Shown: positions 34,650-44,561, counted from the stretch's first letter. The stretch is 64,000 nt of DNA from Macrococcoides bohemicum (GCF_003259675.1 NZ_PZJG01000007.1:1-64000), one strand, 5' to 3'. Notes: generated by a model not told the origin, from the sequence alone. Numbers and translations: made by a program.

Positions 34650-36215
34650 ATGAAAAAAAAATTATTGGTAAGCTTGTTTTCTCTGATGATGGTCATTGTT
34701 TTATCAGCTTGTACAAGCAATGACAGAGAAGCATCTGTAGAAGATACTAACAATGGAAAGGATTCAAATGAAGAGATGAATATGAATGAGGACAATGAAA
34801 ATTCTATGGATGAAAATATGAATAACTCCTCCAGTGAAGGAGAAATGAATAATGGTTCCATGGGTAATGGTCATATGGATCATGATGATGTGGTAAGTCT
34901 AATTGATTCGACAGGAGAGAATGAACTGAATATCCCCCCTGTACTCAAAAGCGACAGCAACAAAGGTATTGAATATACAATACGCGCGCAAAAAGGAGAA
35001 ACAGAAATATTTGATGGCGTTCAAACAAAAACATATGGTTATAATGGCTCGTTTCTAGGTCCCATGCTTCAATTTGAAAAAGGAGATACTGTGAAGATAA
35101 ACTTAATCAATGAACTCGATGAAAACACCACTTTTCACTGGCATGGATTGGAAGTGCCAGGGAATGACGATGGTGGTCCACACAATGTATTGGAGCCAGG
35201 CGAAGAGAGTACTATTGAATTTGAAGTGACACAGGAAGCTGCCACATTGTGGTTCCATCCCCACCCGGAAGGAAAAACCTCTGAACAAGTGTACAACGGA
35301 CTTGCTGGGTTAATTTATATCGAGGACCAAAATTCAAAAAAACTCGAATTGCCAAGCGAATATGGAGAAAATGATATTCCTCTCATTTTCCAGGACAGAG
35401 TCTTTGATGACGAAAAACAGTTGAATTATAAAGCAACAGCAAATGAAGATGGCACTGTCGGAGATACATCATTAATTAATGGCACATTGAATCCAAAATT
35501 AACTGTAGATAAAGAAAAAGTAAGGCTTCGACTTTTAAATGGATCAAATGCAAGAAATTACACCTTTAAACTAAATACAGGGGATTCTTTTGTACAAGTC
35601 GCAACGGACGGCGGGTTTTTAAATAAACCGGTCTCAATGGAAGAAATCACACTCACGCCTTCAGAGAGAGCCGAAATAATCATTGATTTTTCTAAAGTCG
35701 ATGGTAATGAAAATATAGCGTTAATGAATGAAGATGGTGCCACGCTCTTACCTTTTGAAATCACAGATCAAACAGGTAAGAACATGGATATACCTGATGA
35801 AATGAATGACTTTTCAGTTACGGAAGAAGAAAAGAACCTGCCAGTGACAAAAGAAATTGAACTTTTCGGCATGATGGATCATGTAACGATAAACGGAAAA
35901 AAATTTGATCCTGAAAGAATTGATTTTACGCAGGAACAAGGTGTTACAGAAGTATGGGAAATCTATAATAAACCTGACATGATGGGCGGCATGATTCATC
36001 CGTTCCACATCCATGGTGCTCAGTTTAAGATCCTTTCCAGGAATGGAGAAGCACCACCTGAGAACGAAAGAGGCTGGAAAGATAGTTTTTCCGTTGCCCC
36101 GGATGAGACTGTAAAAATTGCCATTCAGTTTAAAAATAAAGGCATATATATGTTCCACTGTCACATACTTGAACATGAGGACAATGGGATGATGGGACAG
36201 GTTAAAGTAGAGTAA
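34650..36215 (+). CDS. mco: Multicopper oxidase lipoprotein (copper detoxification)
   Basis: A 521-residue cuproxidase anchored outside the membrane: lipobox LSAC with Cys21, then a Met/Asn/Glu-rich linker (about 25-85) with many Met residues that could bind copper. All copper motifs are present: HWHGLEVP, WFHPHPEG, HPFHIHG and HCHILEHEDNGM (type 1 site with Met ligand). Expected to oxidise Cu(I) to the less toxic Cu(II), as CueO-like Mco of staphylococcal islands. First gene of the copper segment; csp follows 205 bases later. Confidence 0.93.
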   Translation: MKKKLLVSLFSLMMVIVLSACTSNDREASVEDTNNGKDSNEEMNMNEDNENSMDENMNNSSSEGEMNNGSMGNGHMDHDDVVSLIDSTGENELNIPPVLKSDSNKGIEYTIRAQKGETEIFDGVQTKTYGYNGSFLGPMLQFEKGDTVKINLINELDENTTFHWHGLEVPGNDDGGPHNVLEPGEESTIEFEVTQEAATLWFHPHPEGKTSEQVYNGLAGLIYIEDQNSKKLELPSEYGENDIPLIFQDRVFDDEKQLNYKATANEDGTVGDTSLINGTLNPKLTVDKEKVRLRLLNGSNARNYTFKLNTGDSFVQVATDGGFLNKPVSMEEITLTPSERAEIIIDFSKVDGNENIALMNEDGATLLPFEITDQTGKNMDIPDEMNDFSVTEEEKNLPVTKEIELFGMMDHVTINGKKFDPERIDFTQEQGVTEVWEIYNKPDMMGGMIHPFHIHGAQFKILSRNGEAPPENERGWKDSFSVAPDETVKIAIQFKNKGIYMFHCHILEHEDNGMMGQVKVE

Positions 36216-36420
36216 GCTCCAAAGCTTCAATCTAATAACAAAAAAGGAACTATTTCTTGATTTTTTCTAGACGAATTACAATATTGAGTAAGTTGGAGAA
36301 GGACAATCATCATTAAAATTGTGTGCAGTTTCTATGGAGTTTTACCATATCGGTTTATATGCGAAATGGATGGGTATTCAATTAATGTAAGTGCATTCAA
36401 TTCTATAGGAGGGATTTATA

Positions 36421-36747
36421 ATGGCTCATGAACAACATCAACAACTGATTCAGACGTTACATGAATGTATGGAAGCCTGTAACCACTGTTACGATGCCTG
36501 TCTGAGGGAAGAAGACGTAAAAATGATGGCGGAGTGTATCCGATTGGATCGTGAATGTGCAGATATCTGTGCATTTTTAGAACAGGCTCTGACAAGAAAT
36601 TCACCATTTGCTTCTGATTTAGCAGCGGTATGCGCCAAGATTTGCGAAGCTTGCGGCAACGAGTGTCAAAAACATGACCACGATCACTGCCAGAAATGTG
36701 CAGATGCGTGCTTCAAATGTGCAGAGGCTTGTAAAGAAATCGCCTAA
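36421..36747 (+). CDS. csp: Four-helix-bundle copper storage protein (Csp/DUF326 type)
   Basis: A 108-residue Cys/His-rich protein with repeated C-x3-C and C-x2-C pairs (CMEACNHCYDAC, CADIC, CAKICEACGNEC, CQKCADACFKCAEAC). In Csp proteins such Cys line the core of a four-helix bundle and hold many Cu(I) ions. There is no signal peptide, so it is the cytosolic Csp3-like form. A GGAGGG site precedes ATG 36421. Its place after mco supports copper buffering. Confidence 0.9.
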   Translation: MAHEQHQQLIQTLHECMEACNHCYDACLREEDVKMMAECIRLDRECADICAFLEQALTRNSPFASDLAAVCAKICEACGNECQKHDHDHCQKCADACFKCAEACKEIA

Positions 36748-36760
36748 GCACAACACTTAG

Positions 36761-36805
36761 AAAGAAGTGGTATGTCGGAACTTATTCTGGACATACCACT
36801 TCTTT
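36761..36805 (+). terminator. Terminator after csp
   Basis: A 16-bp perfect stem (36761-36776 with 36790-36805) followed by T-rich sequence. Confidence 0.8.
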
Positions 36806-37253
36806 TATTTCCGGTTAAGATTGTACCCAGCATTTTAACGAAAATATACATTAAAGTGTATTTGCATTATTAATTAAGAGCGCCCTTGATTTTGACAATA
36901 CTTATAAGAGACGCCTTAGTTTAGACAAGGTTATAAAAAACAGTTGAGTTCGCTTAGAACCATCGTTGCAAGGAGGAGTAAACCGAATTCCCTTCAAAAC
37001 AGTCATTAATGTATCTGTTAATTCATATAATAAAAAGAGCTTATCCATGCAGATTATCCATTTGAGATAGATAATCCAGTAAAGATAAGCTGTCTTTTTT
37101 ATATTCGCTCATTAGCATCACCTCAGAAATAATAGTTTCTAAAACATATGCTCATGGTTTGTGCAGTTAGTGTGCGGTTTTTAAAATATTTCAAATTAAT
37201 TTTAGCAATGTGCTCAAAATCTACATTTTTAAGCAATCGATAATATGAGAAAG
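36806..37253. other. Gene-free stretch between csp and the response regulator
   Basis: Contains two imperfect direct repeats of about 29 bases (near 36878 and 36908; shared GACAA...TTATAA-like ends) and a long hairpin (37032-37100). They could be ends of a lost mobile element. No coding sequence is supported. Confidence 0.4.
37032..37100. terminator. Long hairpin, possible terminator
   Basis: AAAAAGAGCTTATC near 37032 pairs with GATAAGC-x-x-TCTTTTT near 37084-37100; a second stem (GATTATC/GATAATC) lies inside. It is followed by T-rich sequence on the + strand. Confidence 0.5.
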
Positions 37254-37925
37254 CTACTTTCTAATCCACTTGTAGCCCACGCCCCACACCGTGTGAAAGT
37301 AATCATCGATAGGAAAGCCGACTTCCCGAATTTTTTTCCGCATATTTCTAACATGGGAATCCACAGTACGTCCTTCCGTTTCAGAATGCATGCCCCACAC
37401 TAAATCAATCAATTGATCTCTAGAAAATATCCTTCCTGGATTTTTCATGAGTAACCCAATGATTGCAAATTCTTTTGGTGTTAATTTTACAAGCTGTTCT
37501 TTATAGGATAGTTCAAATTGATCTTCGTCCCATAACAGTCTTTCGACTTCAATCCGGTTGACAGGTCTTGTTCTTCTTAGTAATGCATCCATTCTTGCAA
37601 CCAATTCTTCTTCATTAAAAGGTTTTGTTATATAGTCATCTGCACCCAGCTTGAGTCCTTTTACAATATCTTCTTTCTGCTCACGTGCAGTCACCATGAT
37701 AATAGGTACATCTGAGTATTGCCGTATTTCTCTGCATACTTCCCATCCATTCATTTCAGGCATCATGATATCCAGTAGTATAAGATCAAACTTCTCTTCT
37801 TTAACAAACTTAAGCCCTGCTTTTGCACCTACTGCTTTTCGACAAAAATAAGGGTAAGGTTTCAAGTATAATGTCAACAGTTCGAGCATTCTCTCTTCAT
37901 CATCGATTAACAGCACTTTATTCAT
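37254..37925 (-). CDS. OmpR-family response regulator (copper-associated two-component system)
   Basis: A 223-residue regulator: receiver domain 1-120 with the phosphorylation site Asp52 (LILLDIMMPEMNGWEV), conserved Thr/Lys in MVTARE and YITKPF, then a winged-helix domain (LTPKEFAIIGLLMKNPGRIF, VDSHVRNMRKKI, GVGYKWIRK). It overlaps the histidine kinase gene by 8 bases. Position between mco-csp and ydhK suggests it senses copper or envelope stress; CopRS-like systems are known in such islands. Confidence 0.9.
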   Translation of the reverse strand: MNKVLLIDDEERMLELLTLYLKPYPYFCRKAVGAKAGLKFVKEEKFDLILLDIMMPEMNGWEVCREIRQYSDVPIIMVTAREQKEDIVKGLKLGADDYITKPFNEEELVARMDALLRRTRPVNRIEVERLLWDEDQFELSYKEQLVKLTPKEFAIIGLLMKNPGRIFSRDQLIDLVWGMHSETEGRTVDSHVRNMRKKIREVGFPIDDYFHTVWGVGYKWIRK

Positions 37926-39306
37926 TTACATTCTCCTTCTTTAAAGATATGACGAAAACAGTCCCCTTGCCAAGTGTACTTTCTACTCCAATATTGCCAC
38001 CATGCAACTCCACAATTTCTTTAGCGATTGTCAGCCCGAGACCAGACCCTCCGCTTACCCGGGATCTAGACTTTTCAGAACGATACAGTCGATCGAATAT
38101 AAAGGGTATATCTTTTTCTGGGATTCCTTCTCCTGTATCTGAAATAGTTGTTAAAATTTCATTTTTATTTTGAATCACTTCCATTGTGATATGACCTTTC
38201 TCGGGAGTATACTTTATTGCATTATCTAATATATTCAATATAACTTGTTGAATTCTTTCGGGATCTGCCATAACAACCAAGTTGTCCGGACAATGAAAGA
38301 AAAGCTCTATCTTTTTTTCATTGAGCGCTGGACGGATTCGTGCTAAAACCGTCTCAATCAAAGCGCTAAATACTACCCTCTCTTTTGTGATGGCAAATTC
38401 ATTATGATCGATTTTAGCTAATTCAAACAGATTTTTTATCAGGTCTGCTAAATGCTCTGTTTCTTCCTGAATGATTTTAATGTATCTATTCCTGTCCGTC
38501 GTGGATATTTCTTTTCTGCTAATAATATCCGTATACCCTTTCATATAGGTTAAAGGTGTTCGTAGCTCATGCGATATACTCCCTAAAAATTCATTTCTCT
38601 CGTTTTTTAAACGTTCCAGATCTTGCGAGAGCAAAGTAATCGAAGTCGCCAAATCTCCAAGCTCATCTTTTCGATGTGTATACAATTCCACGTTATGATT
38701 GCCTCTACTTAATTGTTCTGTCGCTTTTTTCATCCTCAATACCGGTTGGGTAATAACTCTGGAAAGAATAAACACCGTTATAACAGTCAGAAGTAAAGTA
38801 AATAGACCCACAAGCCAAAACTTATGGCTGAGATGATCAATAATCCGTTCGATGCTATCACTTTCAGCAAACATAAAAACATGCCCGCTATGAGTTTCGT
38901 TAAAAGTTAGGGGGCTGTCTGTAGAGACATATTTTTCTTCTGACCAATTTGATTTCAGAATGGCTCCTTCTTGTGGTATTTCATCATAATCAGTATGTTC
39001 AATGACAGTTTTCATTTCTGGTTCAACTGGATCAGAACTGATGATTACTTTTCCATTCTCATCTGTTATCACCGCAATAAAATCTGATTCTGACTCCATA
39101 ATCGCAACATGCTCCAGTGTCGTGGTTGTATAGTTTTCTTCTAATACGTCTCTGTGTGTATTCCCCCGAGCCAATAAATCCCCCATCACTTCCTCCACAC
39201 GATCAGCGACCAGATTTGTATATAGAATATAGAATAATATGATTTCAATAATAAGAATCACCAGAAAAAACAAAAGTCCGATTTTTAAAGCTAATTTATT
39301 GAACAT
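37918..39306 (-). CDS. Membrane histidine kinase partner of the copper-associated regulator
   Basis: A 462-residue sensor kinase. Two membrane segments (about 5-28 and 168-190) enclose an extracellular sensor of about 140 residues; a HAMP linker follows (TQPVLRMKKATEQLSRGNH), then the H-box [16 protein letters not shown], the N box DNAIKYTPEKG and the G boxes DTGEGIPEKD and GGSGLGLTIAKEIVELHGG. ATG 39306 has GAGGAGG upstream; the frame opens 24 bases earlier without a ribosome site. The sensor has no obvious Cys/His metal cluster, so the signal is unproven. Confidence 0.9.
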   Translation of the reverse strand: MFNKLALKIGLLFFLVILIIEIILFYILYTNLVADRVEEVMGDLLARGNTHRDVLEENYTTTTLEHVAIMESESDFIAVITDENGKVIISSDPVEPEMKTVIEHTDYDEIPQEGAILKSNWSEEKYVSTDSPLTFNETHSGHVFMFAESDSIERIIDHLSHKFWLVGLFTLLLTVITVFILSRVITQPVLRMKKATEQLSRGNHNVELYTHRKDELGDLATSITLLSQDLERLKNERNEFLGSISHELRTPLTYMKGYTDIISRKEISTTDRNRYIKIIQEETEHLADLIKNLFELAKIDHNEFAITKERVVFSALIETVLARIRPALNEKKIELFFHCPDNLVVMADPERIQQVILNILDNAIKYTPEKGHITMEVIQNKNEILTTISDTGEGIPEKDIPFIFDRLYRSEKSRSRVSGGSGLGLTIAKEIVELHGGNIGVESTLGKGTVFVISLKKENVNE

Positions 39307-39502
39307 AAAAGCCTCCTCAGTTTTCTGCAACAGTATAAATCGTAATATATCATCTTATCATTTTGTTTATTAGTCATATTATATAGAAAAGTAGTATTTT
39401 TATTATGAATAATTCAGCTTATTTTACTTTTCCCACAACTAAAATTTTCTTCCACTATTCTTATGAGCCGTCATTAGACACATAACTATTTCTGTTTATA
39501 GT

Positions 39503-39778
39503 CTAGATTGCTAACTCATCTTCGTTCTGTGGATTGATTGCAACATACAAAATACCATCATCTTTCATTTCCACTATCTTTCGATAAAATAACCTAGCAG
39601 AGGTAGCAGCTGCAACGAAGTTTTAGTCTGAAAAATGTATGACTAAGTATAACACCTGACCGTCAAGATTTTTTAAATTTAAAGGGTGACTCGAAGTTAC
39701 ATGAGTGATTTTACCACATCCTGCTAAAAATATAGATGATAATATTATATTATTAATTATTAATTTTCTTGGTATCAT
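39503..39778 (-). pseudogene. Small lipoprotein gene broken by a frameshift
   Basis: From ATG 39778 the frame reads a signal peptide with lipobox (LSSIFLAGCGK), then LDGQVLYLVIHFSD and a stop. In another frame the DNA goes on as MKDDGILYVAINPQNEDELA and ends at 39503. Joined, it would be a lipoprotein of roughly 85 residues. An AAGGAG lies about 15 bases upstream. The family is not recognised. Confidence 0.5.
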
Positions 39779-40017
39779 GATTATATTCGCTACTCTCCTT
39801 ATAGATTTTATTATTTAAATATTGATTTTCCGTGCAGATTTGAAGGAAGCGCTGAGATATCATCCACGGTTAATAAACCTTTAAATTGAAATCCAATATG
39901 TCGAGTCGGTAATATTATTCTTGATTAAATACATTTATTTTTCATTGAATCTGCACGTAAACTGCAAAATTTATTGGTAAAGTTCTCAGTATAACTAATA
40001 AAATGGAGGGCATATAC
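39779..40017. other. Upstream region of ydhK
   Basis: AT-rich intergenic DNA, no gene. I found no cop box. ATGGAGGGC just before 40018 holds the ydhK ribosome site. Confidence 0.4.
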
Positions 40018-40641
40018 ATGGTAAAAAATAAAATATTATTAGGGTTTCTTTCGATATTCATTGTATCTTTACTGACTGCGTGTGGTAACGGGGAGACTCA
40101 GCCTAATGAAAATGAAGAAAGTCAAAGCACTGAAACAGAGTCTAGCTCCGAAGAAGAGATGGACATGGGATCAGATTCCGGCGGTCATATGGAACATTCA
40201 GCTGATGAGATGTCCAGTTCCGGTGAAGTACCTGAAGACTTGAAAGAAGCAGAAAATCCAACTTATGCAGTTGGAAGTCGGACAATTATTGAAGCAGAGC
40301 ACATGCAAGGTATGGATGGTGCTGAAGCAACAATTTCCGGTGCTTTTGACACGACTGTCTATACTGTCTCATACACACCTACGAATGGTGGAGATCCTGT
40401 CGAAGATCATAAATGGGTCATCCATGAAGAATTGGAAGGTCCAGGAGAAGCACCACTGGAGCCCGGCACTGAAGTGACCTTGGATGCGGATCACATGAAA
40501 GGCATGGATGGTGCAACAGCCACGATTGACTCAGCTGAAGAAACGACTGTCTATATGGTAGATTTTGTTACAACAGATACTGAAGAAGAAGTGCAGAATC
40601 ATAAGTGGGTTACAGAAAGTGAACTGGCACCTGTGGAATAA
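40018..40641 (+). CDS. ydhK: YdhK-family (DUF1541) lipoprotein
   Basis: A 207-residue lipoprotein: signal peptide with lipobox LLTAC (Cys22), a Ser/Glu/Met-rich linker (22-75) with a MEHSADEM stretch, then two tandem DUF1541 repeats, each with EAxHMxGMxGAxATI, TVYxVxYxxT and V(E/Q)xHKWV. Members are common next to copper genes and may bind copper on the cell surface; the role is not proven. ATG 40018 has GGAGG at proper distance; an ATG 15 bases earlier overlaps it. Confidence 0.85.
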   Translation: MVKNKILLGFLSIFIVSLLTACGNGETQPNENEESQSTETESSSEEEMDMGSDSGGHMEHSADEMSSSGEVPEDLKEAENPTYAVGSRTIIEAEHMQGMDGAEATISGAFDTTVYTVSYTPTNGGDPVEDHKWVIHEELEGPGEAPLEPGTEVTLDADHMKGMDGATATIDSAEETTVYMVDFVTTDTEEEVQNHKWVTESELAPVE

Positions 40642-40690
40642 ATTAGTGAATAGTAATATAGGATAAAAGCATGGATTCCTGATTACAAAG

Positions 40691-40733
40691 AAAAAATCCG
40701 GCAAATCTTGAATTAAGATTTGCCGGATTTTTT
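40691..40733. terminator. Strong bidirectional terminator between ydhK and copZ
   Basis: A 19-bp perfect stem (40691-40709 with 40715-40733) with A-run and T-run at its ends, between convergent genes. Confidence 0.9.
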
Positions 40734-40820
40734 ATCTTGGTCTCTTTCTACAATTATTATATAGAATCAATATGACATAAAAAGATGATACTCTAAATTC
40801 TTAAAATCTTTTGTCATTAA

Positions 40821-41072
40821 CTAGCTGCAGCATGAACACGCAGAACCATCTTCTTTATCAATATCCTCTTTAATCTCGTAGCCGGTATTTTGAATAGCAC
40901 CTTTGATGTCTGCCAAATTAATTGTACTGTCATTAAATGTTACATCTACTTTACCTTCAGGAATTTGAGCTTTGACTGATTCAACGCCATTTAATTGACT
41001 GACACTTCCCTCAACTTTATTAACGCAAGCCCCACATGACATTCCTTCTACATTAAGTGTTACTTTTGACAT
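40821..41072 (-). CDS. copZ: Copper chaperone CopZ (with extra C-terminal cysteines)
   Basis: An 83-residue HMA-domain protein with the Cu(I) site MSCGACVNK (Cys13, Cys16). It carries Cu(I) to CopB or to the CopY repressor in the cytosol. It is some 15 residues longer than usual CopZ and ends SACSCCS, an added Cys cluster that may increase binding. It is the last gene of the copB-copY-copZ group. Confidence 0.92.
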   Translation of the reverse strand: MSKVTLNVEGMSCGACVNKVEGSVSQLNGVESVKAQIPEGKVDVTFNDSTINLADIKGAIQNTGYEIKEDIDKEDGSACSCCS

Positions 41073-41210
41073 ATAAATTCCTCCTTAAAATTTAATTAGA
41101 TTACGCTATACAATAATTTCATCATACCCCAGGCAGGTATTTTATATTTTCTCTATTTTTTTTATTTAACCAATCAATTATCTTAATTAATTCATTGTAT
41201 CTACTGCTGA

Positions 41211-41642
41211 TTAACAGTTACATTGACCTGGAACACAATTACATTGCACTTCGTCAACTGCATTCTTTTTTTTCATTTCTAATACTTCTTCTAATTCTTC
41301 TATGTCTCTAAAACTTAATGTTGATTTTGAAATTAAATCTGCAATTATTTTTCCAACGTCTTTACTACATATATTATTGAAAGTTTGTTCAAGCCTACTT
41401 TTAAGAAAATCACTTTCCTTTAAATCAGTTGAATAAATGTATTTATTGCCGTCCTTTTCTGTGTTTAATACACCTTTATCAACAAGTCTGCCAATAAGTG
41501 TTTTGGTCGTGGCCGGTTTCCAATTCTTTTTATTTTCTATAATATCTCTAATATCTTTACTCGTAGTTTTATTTTGTGCCCAAACGACCCGCATCACTTC
41601 CCATTCGGAATCTGTGATATTTGAATCAATTGCTTTGGTCAT
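41211..41642 (-). CDS. copY: CopY-type copper-responsive repressor
   Basis: A 143-residue BlaI/MecI-like winged-helix repressor: ITDSEWEVMRVVWAQ and PATTKTLIGRLVDKGVL in the DNA-binding part, and the C-terminal C-x-C-x4-C-x-C motif (CNCVPGQCNC) that swaps zinc for Cu(I) to release DNA. ATG 41642 follows GAGGTG; an earlier in-frame start is less likely. It lies between copB and copZ, downstream of two cop boxes at 43828 and 43859. Confidence 0.93.
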   Translation of the reverse strand: MTKAIDSNITDSEWEVMRVVWAQNKTTSKDIRDIIENKKNWKPATTKTLIGRLVDKGVLNTEKDGNKYIYSTDLKESDFLKSRLEQTFNNICSKDVGKIIADLISKSTLSFRDIEELEEVLEMKKKNAVDEVQCNCVPGQCNC

Positions 41643-41710
41643 ATTTTCACCTCTAAATTTTTCAAGTATTTTTAAGATGTCTTTCATATTTCATACAGTA
41701 AAGAATTAAA

Positions 41711-41745
41711 ATACCGACTATCCTTAAGTAAGGATTTGTCGGCAT
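41711..41745 (-). terminator. Hairpin between copB and copY
   Basis: Nested stems (41711-41718 with 41738-41745; 41720-41725 with 41730-41735) follow the copB stop. It could partly end copB transcripts and lower copYZ levels, or copY may have its own promoter. Confidence 0.5.
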
Positions 41746-41750
41746 TTATT

Positions 41751-43799
41751 TTATTCTACTTCAAATCTATGAAGTAACTGCGCATTGATTGCAACGATGA
41801 TTGTACTGAGACTCATCAAAATCGCACCTACAGCCGGACTGAGTATTATCCCCCAAGGCGCCAGCACTCCTGCTGCCAATGGGAGGGCAATCACGTTATA
41901 TCCGGTTGCCCAGATCAGATTCTGTACCAATTTATTATATGTTCTTTTGGACAGGCTGAATATTGCAAGAATATCTTTCGGATTACTGTCAACGAGAACG
42001 ATGTCTGCACTATCCATCGCGATATCTGTGCCTGCACCCACTGCGATACCAACATCTGCTTTAGTCAATGCCGGTGCGTCATTGATTCCGTCACCTGTCA
42101 TTGCAACAACCAAACCACGTTCTTGGATTTCTGTCACTTTATCTGCTTTCTCATTGGGTATTACTTCAGCATAGACTTCATCAATCCCAATTTGTTCTGC
42201 GACATAATTTGCGACTTTTTGGTTATCTCCGGTCAACATTATAGCTTTAATATTTCTCTTATGCAGCTGTTCTATTGTCTGCTTAGAACTTTCCTTAATC
42301 TTATCTGCCAGTGCAATGGCACCTGCTAATTCTTCGTTTACCAAAATAAAAACTACCGTCTTACCTTGTTCTGACCATTTATTAAAGTTCTTATCGTCAA
42401 AATCTATTTTTTGTTTACGTACATATCCCGGACTCACTACTTTGACTTGTTTATCATCAATCGTCCCTTCAATTCCTACACCAGTAATTGAATTGAAATT
42501 TGACATTTCAAGCAATTCAAGTTCTTTTAACTTGGCTTCATTGAGTATACCTCTCGCAATAGGGTGTTCCGAGTCATTTTCTATTGTTGCTGCATAACTT
42601 AAAAGGGTATTTTCGTCAATATTATTGAAAGTCTGTATATCTGTAACACCAAATTTACCCTCAGTCAAAGTACCCGTCTTATCGAAGATCACAGCGTTAA
42701 TTTTACGAGCCTTTTCAAACTGTGGACGTTTTCGAATTAACAAACCGTGCTTTGCAGCAAGTGATGTAGATACTGAAATAACCAACGGTGCTGCCAGACC
42801 TAAAGCATGAGGACAAGCAATAACCAAAACTGTTACCAATCTTATGATAGCAGTATCTATAGTTGCTCCAATACTTATCCAAGCGATAAATGTGATAATA
42901 CCGGCAGCTAAAGCGATATAGAATAACCATTTAGCTGCTTTATTAGTTACATCCTGAGTTTTCGATTTAGTACGTTGTGATTCTCTAACCATATCTATAA
43001 CTTGTGTCAGATAAGATTCATTCATCAGTTTCTCTACTTCAATAGTGAGAGAACCTTCTCTGTTTATTGAACCTCCAATGACCTCGTCATCAACGGATTT
43101 TTCAACTGGAACAGATTCACCCGTTAACATTGATTCATCAACTTGCGACTTTCCTTTAACGATTTTACCATCCAGTGGCATTTTTTCTCCGGGTTTTACT
43201 AATAATAAATCACCCGCTTTAATATCATCAATCTGAACTTCTTCTGTTTCACCATTTTCAGTGATACGGTTTGCCGTATCAGGCATTAATGATGCGAGGG
43301 ATTCCAGAGCCTTGGAAGCATTGTTAATAGCTCGCATTTCAATCCAATGTCCCAGAAGCATGATTAATACAAGAGTTGCCAGCTCCCAGAACATTTCTTC
43401 CCCATTGAATCCAAAAACAACTGCCATACTATAGAGGTAAGCGACAGAAATCGCCATTGCTATTAATGTCATCATGCCTGGTTCTTTGTTTTTCAATTCA
43501 TCGTAAGCGCCCTTAATGAATGGCCAACCCCCGTAGAAATAAACGAACGTGGCCAACGCTGCCACAATATAACTATCTCCAGTAAATTGCCAATCCACAC
43601 CTATGAAATTTTGAATCATCGGAGATAGAAGTACAATTGGAATTGTGAATATCAGGATAATGAAGAATTTATTACGAAAATCTGTCACCATATGCGCATG
43701 ATGATCGTGTCCGCTATGATTATGGGATTCGTGGCTCTCCTCATGGTTATGATGATTTTCTTCATGCTCAGCATGATTATGATTACCTTCTTTATTCAT
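41751..43799 (-). CDS. copB: Copper-exporting P1B-type ATPase CopB
   Basis: A 682-residue membrane ATPase exporting copper. The N-terminus (1-37) is His-rich (HxHxEHEENHHNH, SGHDHHAHM) in place of CxxC domains. The ion site is CPH in VLVIACPHALGLAAPLV, the CopB signature as opposed to CPC of CopA. Other motifs: TGES, DKTGTLTEGKFG with the phosphorylated Asp, HP in SEHPIARG, and GDGINDAPAL. Eight membrane segments are expected. Two CopY boxes and a promoter precede it. Confidence 0.94.
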   Translation of the reverse strand: MNKEGNHNHAEHEENHHNHEESHESHNHSGHDHHAHMVTDFRNKFFIILIFTIPIVLLSPMIQNFIGVDWQFTGDSYIVAALATFVYFYGGWPFIKGAYDELKNKEPGMMTLIAMAISVAYLYSMAVVFGFNGEEMFWELATLVLIMLLGHWIEMRAINNASKALESLASLMPDTANRITENGETEEVQIDDIKAGDLLLVKPGEKMPLDGKIVKGKSQVDESMLTGESVPVEKSVDDEVIGGSINREGSLTIEVEKLMNESYLTQVIDMVRESQRTKSKTQDVTNKAAKWLFYIALAAGIITFIAWISIGATIDTAIIRLVTVLVIACPHALGLAAPLVISVSTSLAAKHGLLIRKRPQFEKARKINAVIFDKTGTLTEGKFGVTDIQTFNNIDENTLLSYAATIENDSEHPIARGILNEAKLKELELLEMSNFNSITGVGIEGTIDDKQVKVVSPGYVRKQKIDFDDKNFNKWSEQGKTVVFILVNEELAGAIALADKIKESSKQTIEQLHKRNIKAIMLTGDNQKVANYVAEQIGIDEVYAEVIPNEKADKVTEIQERGLVVAMTGDGINDAPALTKADVGIAVGAGTDIAMDSADIVLVDSNPKDILAIFSLSKRTYNKLVQNLIWATGYNVIALPLAAGVLAPWGIILSPAVGAILMSLSTIIVAINAQLLHRFEVE

Positions 43800-43827
43800 T
43801 TTTTTCCCTCCTATATTATAATAAGAC

Positions 43828-43883
43828 TACAACTGTAATCGATTTATTTACTTAAGTTTACATCTGTAATCGTTAATTGTCAA
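43828..43883 (-). promoter_or_regulatory. copB promoter with two CopY (cop box) operators
   Basis: TACAACTGTA (43828-43837) and TACATCTGTA (43859-43868) fit the cop box TACAnnTGTA, centres 31 bases apart. On the minus strand TTGACA (43878-43883) and TAAACT (43855-43860), 17 bases apart, form a promoter; one box covers the spacer/-10 and the other the start region. This is the arrangement expected for CopY repression. Confidence 0.85.
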
Positions 43884-44002
43884 GCTGTTAATTTACTAAG
43901 TTTATTATAAAAAATATATGTGCAGAAACTATCCACTACATGTATTTAAAAACTAAGTAAAAATAAATTAACTGCTACTCTGAGATTTAACATTGAATTA
44001 AA

Positions 44003-44046
44003 AATGCAGATTCCACAACACTTAATAGCATTGGGTAATCTGCATT
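44003..44046 (-). terminator. cueP terminator
   Basis: AATGCAGATT (44003-44012) pairs with AATCTGCATT (44037-44046) just downstream of the cueP stop codon. Confidence 0.6.
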
Positions 44047-44054
44047 CAATAATA

Positions 44055-44561
44055 TTATTTAAGCTGTAAATCTGTCAGACAGGTGCTGTCATTCTCAAAA
44101 GTTGAAAAATTAGATTCAACTTTTTTTCCATCATAATTAATTTCTAAAGAGTAATTTTTATCTCTTGGCAGCCAAAAATCCAAAAAACCATTCTTAAGGG
44201 TAGTCAACTTCTCATCAACGTGAACTTCTCCATCTTCATCTGTAATTTTTACATCCATCTCTTCATTCATCAGCTCTCCCTGACAACCTGTTAAGCTATG
44301 AAATTCACAAGGATGTGTATCTGAGATGTATGGTGCAATAGATACAAAAAATTCATCGTCTGGCAAAGTATAGACATTCTCATCTCCACTATCTTTAACA
44401 ATAAGTGTTTTATCATTTATAGATGCTGATTCTACAATATTACTAGCGCTTAATTCCGAAACCATTTCTTTAATATTTGATTCGTTCGATGCTGAGTCAT
44501 CACTACAACCTGTTAAAATAAAGATTACGCCCATCAAAACTGGCATTAAATATTTTTTCAT
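44055..44561 (-). CDS. cueP: CueP-family copper-binding lipoprotein
   Basis: A 168-residue exported protein: signal peptide with lipobox LTGC (Cys19), then the CueP signature HPCEFHSLTGCQGEL with two conserved Cys and His, VDEKLTTLKNGFLDFWLPRDK, and a final Cys in DSTCLTDL. In Salmonella CueP binds periplasmic copper and uses disulfide chemistry; in Gram-positives it would work outside the membrane. ATG 44561 follows AAGGAGG. The truncated ccdA lies 109 bases upstream on the same strand, fitting a thiol-redox partnership now broken. Confidence 0.87.
   Translation of the reverse strand: MKKYLMPVLMGVIFILTGCSDDSASNESNIKEMVSELSASNIVESASINDKTLIVKDSGDENVYTLPDDEFFVSIAPYISDTHPCEFHSLTGCQGELMNEEMDVKITDEDGEVHVDEKLTTLKNGFLDFWLPRDKNYSLEINYDGKKVESNFSTFENDSTCLTDLQLK

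Noticed and set aside
36870..36940. Transposon ends between csp and the response regulator
   Set aside because: Two imperfect direct repeats are visible but no inverted partner or transposase was found, so the case is too weak.
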